DNA of 64,000 nucleotides, taken from NCBI RefSeq assembly GCF_000002075.1, contig NW_004797802.1, positions 175,468-239,467 of the forward strand, in the 5' to 3' direction. The notes beneath the pieces were generated by a model. It did no database searches and was not told the DNA's origin. It saw nothing but the letters and a program-made list of their open reading frames with translations. Every line of letters starts with the position of its first letter. The stretch's first letter is position 1. Of the stretch, positions 58,871 through 64,000 are shown piece after piece. Origin of the DNA: Aplysia californica (Eukaryota > Mollusca > Gastropoda > Aplysiida > Aplysiidae). The translations under genes were made by a program, and so were the position numbers.

Positions 58871-60880
58871 ATTTGAAGAATCTTGTTTTGTTCCTCCAGC
58901 AAACATTTCATCTTCACTTCATTTCATTCTCTCTCCCCCCCAACTCCCCTCAAATGGTACAGTTTGCAAGAGACAACATGATTTCTTAAGATAAATTTTT
59001 ATTTTTAAGTATCCAAGAAAAAAGAAAAAAAGGGCGTATGAAATAACAAAGAATAAAAAGACACAAATTGAGGACAGAGTGCATTGTTAATTTTTTTTTC
59101 ATTTATTTTACCATGTCAAATATATGCAATGGAAGATCACTAAATATTTCTCTTTGTGTGTCTCATTCACTCTTGAAGGGAAAATTGTTCTAGAAAATGA
59201 AACCTCAGGGCAATAATAAGTAGAAGAGTGAAGCATTTTTCCTTCTTACATTATAATGCAAGCAAAACACAGCACAGTTTTACTAAACCTAAAATTGCAT
59301 AATCTGAGGTATCAAGCAGCAATATGACTCGATCTATACCAACAACTGCATACAAAATTTCACTTCCTGAAAATAGCGTACAAAATTTTCTAAAAGTCGC
59401 ATTGTCTGCCATCTTTGCCTATTATTAGCATAGATATGTTGCCACTGACGTTAACAAAGACACTTTAATTTTGTTTCTCAAATTGAGTTCTTTTAAGAAC
59501 AATCTTTATGCCTTATTATAAAAATGTATTCAAAATATGTCGAACGCTAATAACAGTATCCTACACCCACAATAATAAAGAGATAAACTCAAGAGCAGTT
59601 GTAGATCAGATATTTTCTTTTGAATTTCAAATAGAATTACCTGTCTCAATGGTATTCAATCTTTGACAAAACATTACATGATCTCAACAAGGCAAGTGAA
59701 GATTAAAATTAAAAGGTGCAGACAACATAAGTAACACAACATGTTTCCTTCAGCTATGCCCCATGTCAGTACAGTGCACTACTGCCAAGAGCTTCATTAT
59801 ATTTAATATCAACTACATGGTAGAAAATACTGTCACTTAGGTGATGATTTGATGCATTTTCTTGCGTTATTCAGTCACGTGAAGGTTACCCGTACTTTTA
59901 TAACAGTAACAGACATGGCGCATAACTAAAGGATGGTGACTATAGATATATGCACTTGCTCTTGAGATTTTCACAGGTGACTTGGATTAAATTTAAGAAC
60001 ACAATCAGTTTAGCCAATCACATAGCTCCTTGACAAACATACGAAAATTATCAAAATCTGAGAAGCAGGGATTTAACAGAAACTGGGATTTTCTTACATC
60101 TTTGACTGAGAGAGAGAGAGAGAGGAGAGGTGGGAGGTGGAGGAGAGGGAGAAAGAGAGAGTTAAGTGTACTTTAAAAAAATTAAAAATGTGCAATTGGC
60201 ACAAACATACAGAATACAGCGAGAACAGACCCTCGGATAGCAACACATGTGCGTGCTAAAAGTAGAACTCGCATTGTTGTAATCCAGCGTGCTTGCTTTG
60301 TGTGTGTGTTGGTCTAGGGTCTGCAGTTTTTTTCAGTGTGTGCCATTATTGGTACACGGCGTACGAATAGGGGGTAGGACAGAAAACGGTAATCAATTTT
60401 AAAACTTGAGATCGAAACTTCTAATGGCCATTGTTTCTATGTCGAAAATTGAGTATTTTAGGCATTCTCAGCTGCTCATAAACGTGAAGCTAGCCGTAAC
60501 GGAATGAAATTAAATTTAAAACACTCTGTACCATTTTTTGTACACAGCGTACGGTAAAGGTTAAGGGAGAGTCTCTACTATAACCAGCACATTTTACCAG
60601 GACAAGATTGGGTGAATAGTTATCATGAAAAGAAGGTTCAGACCGTACAATAACATATCGACTGCTCAGTGTAGACTCCTTCATACATCGTTTTTCCTTT
60701 TCCATGACGTATGGCGGAGTCTTAAACTGAGCAGTAGATATATCACCAACTGTTGCTGAAGAATAGAATTTCATGACAATGTAGGATCCACAGAAAATTT
60801 TACATACATTACGTGACTATCAGTAGACAAGCACAACCCGCATAAATACTGATACACACATACACAAGGGCCAAAATAAT
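58871..60880. other. AT-rich stretch, possibly the 3' part of gene C
   Basis: Largely unique AT-rich DNA with TTTATT (AATAAA on the - strand) near 58997 and 59102 and a GA-rich tract at 60109-60160. It would fit a long 3' UTR of the - strand gene at 61.4-62.5 kb, but no terminal exon could be fixed. Candidate acceptors near 60690-60760 gave conflicting frames. Confidence 0.3.
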
Positions 60881-61308
60881 ATGTGAGGATTCCTGGTGAA
60901 ATCAGGCGCTCGTCAAAATAATGTAATCGAAAAAAACCCTGGCATTACTCTTCTTGTTCGGCAATTTTTACTGAATTTTAATTTTTTCGCTGAACACCTT
61001 TTGTCATGTCCATTTAAAAACACATTTCTGTGTGGATTTTACAGAAAAACATAGATTAAAGGCAAAGAAAATGTAACTTTACAGTTTCCAAGAACTTTGC
61101 AAACTTTGGCGGCCATTTTCTCGCTAATTTTACCCCTGAAACCAGGTGCCCCCCTTCTCCTTCATTCTGAAATATCTTAACTTCTATTTAAGATAGAGGG
61201 GTATTTTTTTCATCAAAAGCAAGACAAATGGACAAGTTTTAAGGCAATACCAATAGCTCATATGCCCCAAAATTAACGAGCGCCCAATTCCACCGCCTCC
61301 CGACACAT
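60881..61308 (-). mobile_element. ~430-bp MITE family M, copy 5
   Basis: Reverse copy: ATGTGAGGATTCCTGGTGAA, GGCGCTCGTCAAAATAATG at the left; AATTAACGAGCGCCCAATTC and CCCGACACAT at the right. It lies about 100 bases from a candidate donor of gene C. Confidence 0.78.
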
Positions 61309-61414
61309 TATATTCAAACATGATGAGAAAAAGATGACTGTACAGTTTTCCAGGGTACCTTACAAAACAATTCACCCATGACACACTCACACACAATGAT
61401 AAAGTAGGACTTAC

Positions 61415-62469
61415 GGTGTCTTTAGTTGCAAGTACGGAAGGCACATACACTTGGTGTTTTGGAAGAGCCTTACAGCACACACCTGGTTCAACAACAGCTA
61501 CAATATCAAAAGAAGAAGCATCCAGTGATCCCCTGAAACTTCTGTTTCATCCCTCATATTCACATGTGTGGTCACTTGAAATAAAACACTCAATTAGGAA
61601 GGTTGCCATTTTCAAAGTAGAAATAGAACTTATGAATCAGAAAATTAACTTGGGGGGGGGAGGGAGAGATCACTTCAAATAACCAATCAGAAGACGTAAC
61701 TGCAGCTAATATCTGTCGTAAAAATAAAGTTGAACTCTAAGGAAACTAAGATGCCTTTCAAAGAAAATTAAGTGCCGATGTCAGCATACACTGATAATGA
61801 TAAGGTGAGGCAACATCAGGGGCAAAATTTAGCTCTCCCAGTCAGTCCACTATTGCACGCTAGTGCAGACAATATTTGGAAGCTTTAGCTGAGTACAGAG
61901 TTATCATTCAACAATGCATAAACAATGGCACCGATTCGGGAAGTCTGAATCATAAGGTATAGTCACAACAAATGAAAGGGTGAAAAATATCCAACACCAT
62001 AAAACACTATAACATCCACTAGCTTTTAATCACTGACTTGTCCTATTACTCACACTAACTTACAGGATCTCAAAAAAACATTCCTTGAACCGGCAAAATA
62101 AAATCACAACATGGGGGTTTTTTTCTTACCCCCACCACATTCATTCTCTTCCTTTTAGGCAGGGAGTTGAGGGAGAGGGACGGGACTGTTATAAATGAAA
62201 TGTATCACATTTATTATTTTATAACTGAGAATATTAATTTAATTCACACACACATATGCACACAAACACACACATATATGCAGACTAACTTATGTTCAAG
62301 TGTGCACCCATAACTCACTAGTAAGCAACAACAACATAATTATGCTCTCTGAAACTCAAACACTCATCTCCTTCTCTACTTGGTAGCTTTTGCATCAAAG
62401 ATCCATAGAATCAAACAAGCCATTATCATCAGCATCCTTAAGCACTGGGCAAAACAAAGCAGACTCAAC
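61415..62469 (-). CDS. Gene C: two internal exons of an unidentified membrane protein
   Basis: Exon 62469-62380 (acceptor CTCCACAG, donor GTAGAG) reads [20 protein letters not shown] then LWIFDAKAT, a likely membrane helix, and ends in phase 2. Exon 61532-61415 (acceptor GTTTCAG, donor GTAAGTCC) begins with the one base needed and reads [40 protein letters not shown], ending in phase 0. The phases agree and the junction makes a codon. A different frame of the first exon ends in a stop, so the frame choice rests on phase fit. No family was recognised. Upstream and terminal exons were not found. This is a moderate-confidence prediction. Confidence 0.42.
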
Positions 62470-62514
62470 CTGTGGAGACAAATGAAAAAAATAAAAGGGA
62501 CAGTTTGTATTTGT

Positions 62515-62619
<105 letters not shown>

Positions 62620-62750
62620 ATGAATTTAAGTTAATTAGTTTAAGGGAACCTTTAGTTTAACCCTGGCCGGCCTGAACTTTTTCACTTACAATGGAGACTG
62701 AGCTGGGCTGCACGCTCCCCCCTCACTTTTTTAAATGATTAGTATAGGGT

Positions 62751-62772
62751 TTTACGGCGCTCGCAACTGCCC
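62751..62772 (-). repeat. SINE/LINE 3'-tail relic
   Basis: TTTTACGGCGCTCGCAACTG is the inverse of the SINE S tail. Only about 22 bases remain. Confidence 0.4.
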
Positions 62773-62874
62773 CTTCACTTGTGATAGTAAAGCCTGAATG
62801 GGGCTGCACAGCCCCTCCCCCTCACCCTCCTCCATTTGTGATTGTAAACGATATTCAGGAGAGCCATACAATGC

Positions 62875-62891
62875 ATGAGAGAGAGAGAAAA

Positions 62892-62945
<54 letters not shown>
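62875..62945. repeat. (GA)n microsatellite
   Basis: About 70 bases of nearly pure (GA)n. Confidence 0.95.
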
Positions 62946-62950
<5 letters not shown>

Positions 62951-62989
62951 TTCACAATGAAAATCTACTAGTTGCTCAGAAGGAACGCA

Positions 62990-64000
62990 AGCCCAATAAT
63001 GGTCAGTACAGTAGTGAGTACACAGGCCCGGAAACGTTAATGATAATGTGACACAGATGTGTTGTACAGACCTGCCGCTCGATGAAATTTCTAAATCAAG
63101 ATCTCGGGGGGGGGGGGGGGGGAGGGGTTGAATCGGGATTTGGTGAACAAAATCGGGATCAACAGCAAATCACCAAGGTGACTGTCAGACTGACTTACAA
63201 ATTTTTCAGGGGTGTCCATAAATATATAAATGCCCTTTGTGTGTGTTCGTTTGTTTGTGTGTGGGTGCGTTTTATTGGGTACCAGAAACTAAATTTTCAA
63301 AGTAGCTGTATGCCAAATTTATCTGTTCCATTTGAAAGGCCTATATCCACTGAGCATTTTGGTATCATTCTTTAACCTCTCAGTCAATTTTTAAGAAATA
63401 CTCCACATTAACAGAGTACAATCACTATAACAAATATATAGAGCCTAATTTTTGTCAAAACTGTGAAATCATTACAAATTCGTATTTAATCGCCTCAAAC
63501 ACGATGACCTGTCGTTATTTCGACAAAAACAGCAGGCGTTGACCCGGCCGGTGCCGCACCGGCCCCCGCGGCGAGCGAGTCGGCTCTATACTGTAGTGTA
63601 CCCCACGTGGGGGGTCGCATGCTTTCCGAGTCTCACGGAAGGATTGAAGCAAAATAATTCCAAGTTGATTACTTTATTCAAATGCAAAATGAACTGATCT
63701 TTTAATTAATACCTTTTTTAAGCCGGTATTTTACATATTTTGTGTAAAAAATTATCTGAAAAAAATTTGACAGTATTTTTAAAAGCTTTCTATTTAAACT
63801 CCAAAGGCCAAAAATATACCACGCGAAAGCCCGTTTAAAGCTCTTCAGTTCTCCGCCAATGAAAAGACGGTATTTGAAGCATTTGAATGCACACATGTCA
63901 ATTTTTGACCCGGCCGACCACGCATTCCGACCGCGAGGGGCTTCGCTTTCCTCGGCGATTCTCCACCTCCTAATAATCAGACATATAAACAACTTACACC
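62990..64000. other. Gene-free end of window
   Basis: Includes a run of about 20 G at 63103-63122 and a GC-rich patch at 63535-63625 with the self-complementary GCCGGTGCCGCACCGGC. GACCCGGCCG recurs at 63541 and 63907. No gene or known repeat is supported. Confidence 0.4.

Noticed and set aside
60490-60774. 94-codon - strand frame, candidate last exon of gene C
   Set aside because: Several possible acceptors give different frames and none is clearly better.

Overview
The window looks like nuclear DNA from an invertebrate animal. A lophotrochozoan, probably a mollusc, fits best. The evidence is AT-rich DNA, small exons in long repeat-filled introns, GT-AG splice sites, AATAAA poly(A) signals, tRNA-headed SINEs, several LINE clades, P-superfamily DNA transposons and many small inverted-repeat elements. 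The species is not determined.

Four host genes can be supported. (1) On the + strand, about 0.4-13.3 kb, lies PSMC1/Rpt2, the 26S proteasome ATPase subunit 4, with 11 coding exons in view. Only the first codon appears to be missing, upstream of the window. (2) 'Gene A' (- strand, 28.7 to 19.5 kb) has five coding exons, including a 39-bp microexon, and encodes about 261 residues with a charged, probably helical middle and a C-terminal two-helix membrane module. (3) 'Gene B' (+ strand, 47.3-55.7 kb) has three C-terminal exons; its start was not found. Its last two introns have the same position and phase as those of gene A, the exon between them is exactly 65 bp in both, and both proteins carry RLMDWGxFDxS. 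A and B therefore look like divergent head-to-head paralogues; B also resembles the DMAC1/TMEM261 (DUF4536) family. (4) At 61.4-62.5 kb (- strand), two phase-compatible exons point to an unidentified membrane protein gene.

The rest is mostly mobile DNA. At least seven families of pogo/Tigger-like MITEs occur, with TIRs starting CAGT and TA target sites, ten copies in all. There is a ~430-bp MITE family in six copies, one carrying a nested 747-bp element, and a nested pair of inverted-repeat elements at 29.2-31.6 kb. Two unrelated broken P-superfamily transposase genes lie at 42.6-45.3 and 47.9-50.1 kb. There are four LINE remnants: L2/CR1-like, two RTE-like, and a 3' end with a zinc knuckle. 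Two SINE families are present; one shares its 3' tail with the L2-like LINE 0.8 kb away. One long LTR-retroelement pol frame lies at 34.9-37.5 kb. A 1.35-kb stretch at 32.4-33.8 kb is packed with overlapping TCTAGA/AGATCT palindromes.

Layout: 0-13.3 PSMC1, with repeats in introns 2, 6 and 7; 13.3-19.5 intergenic MITEs and LINE; 19.5-28.7 gene A with repeat-filled introns; 28.7-47.3 repeat-dominated region between the heads of A and B; 47.3-55.7 gene B, whose introns hold a P fossil, a MITE and a LINE; 55.7-61.4 MITEs and tandem SINEs; 61.4-64 partial gene C and low-complexity DNA.
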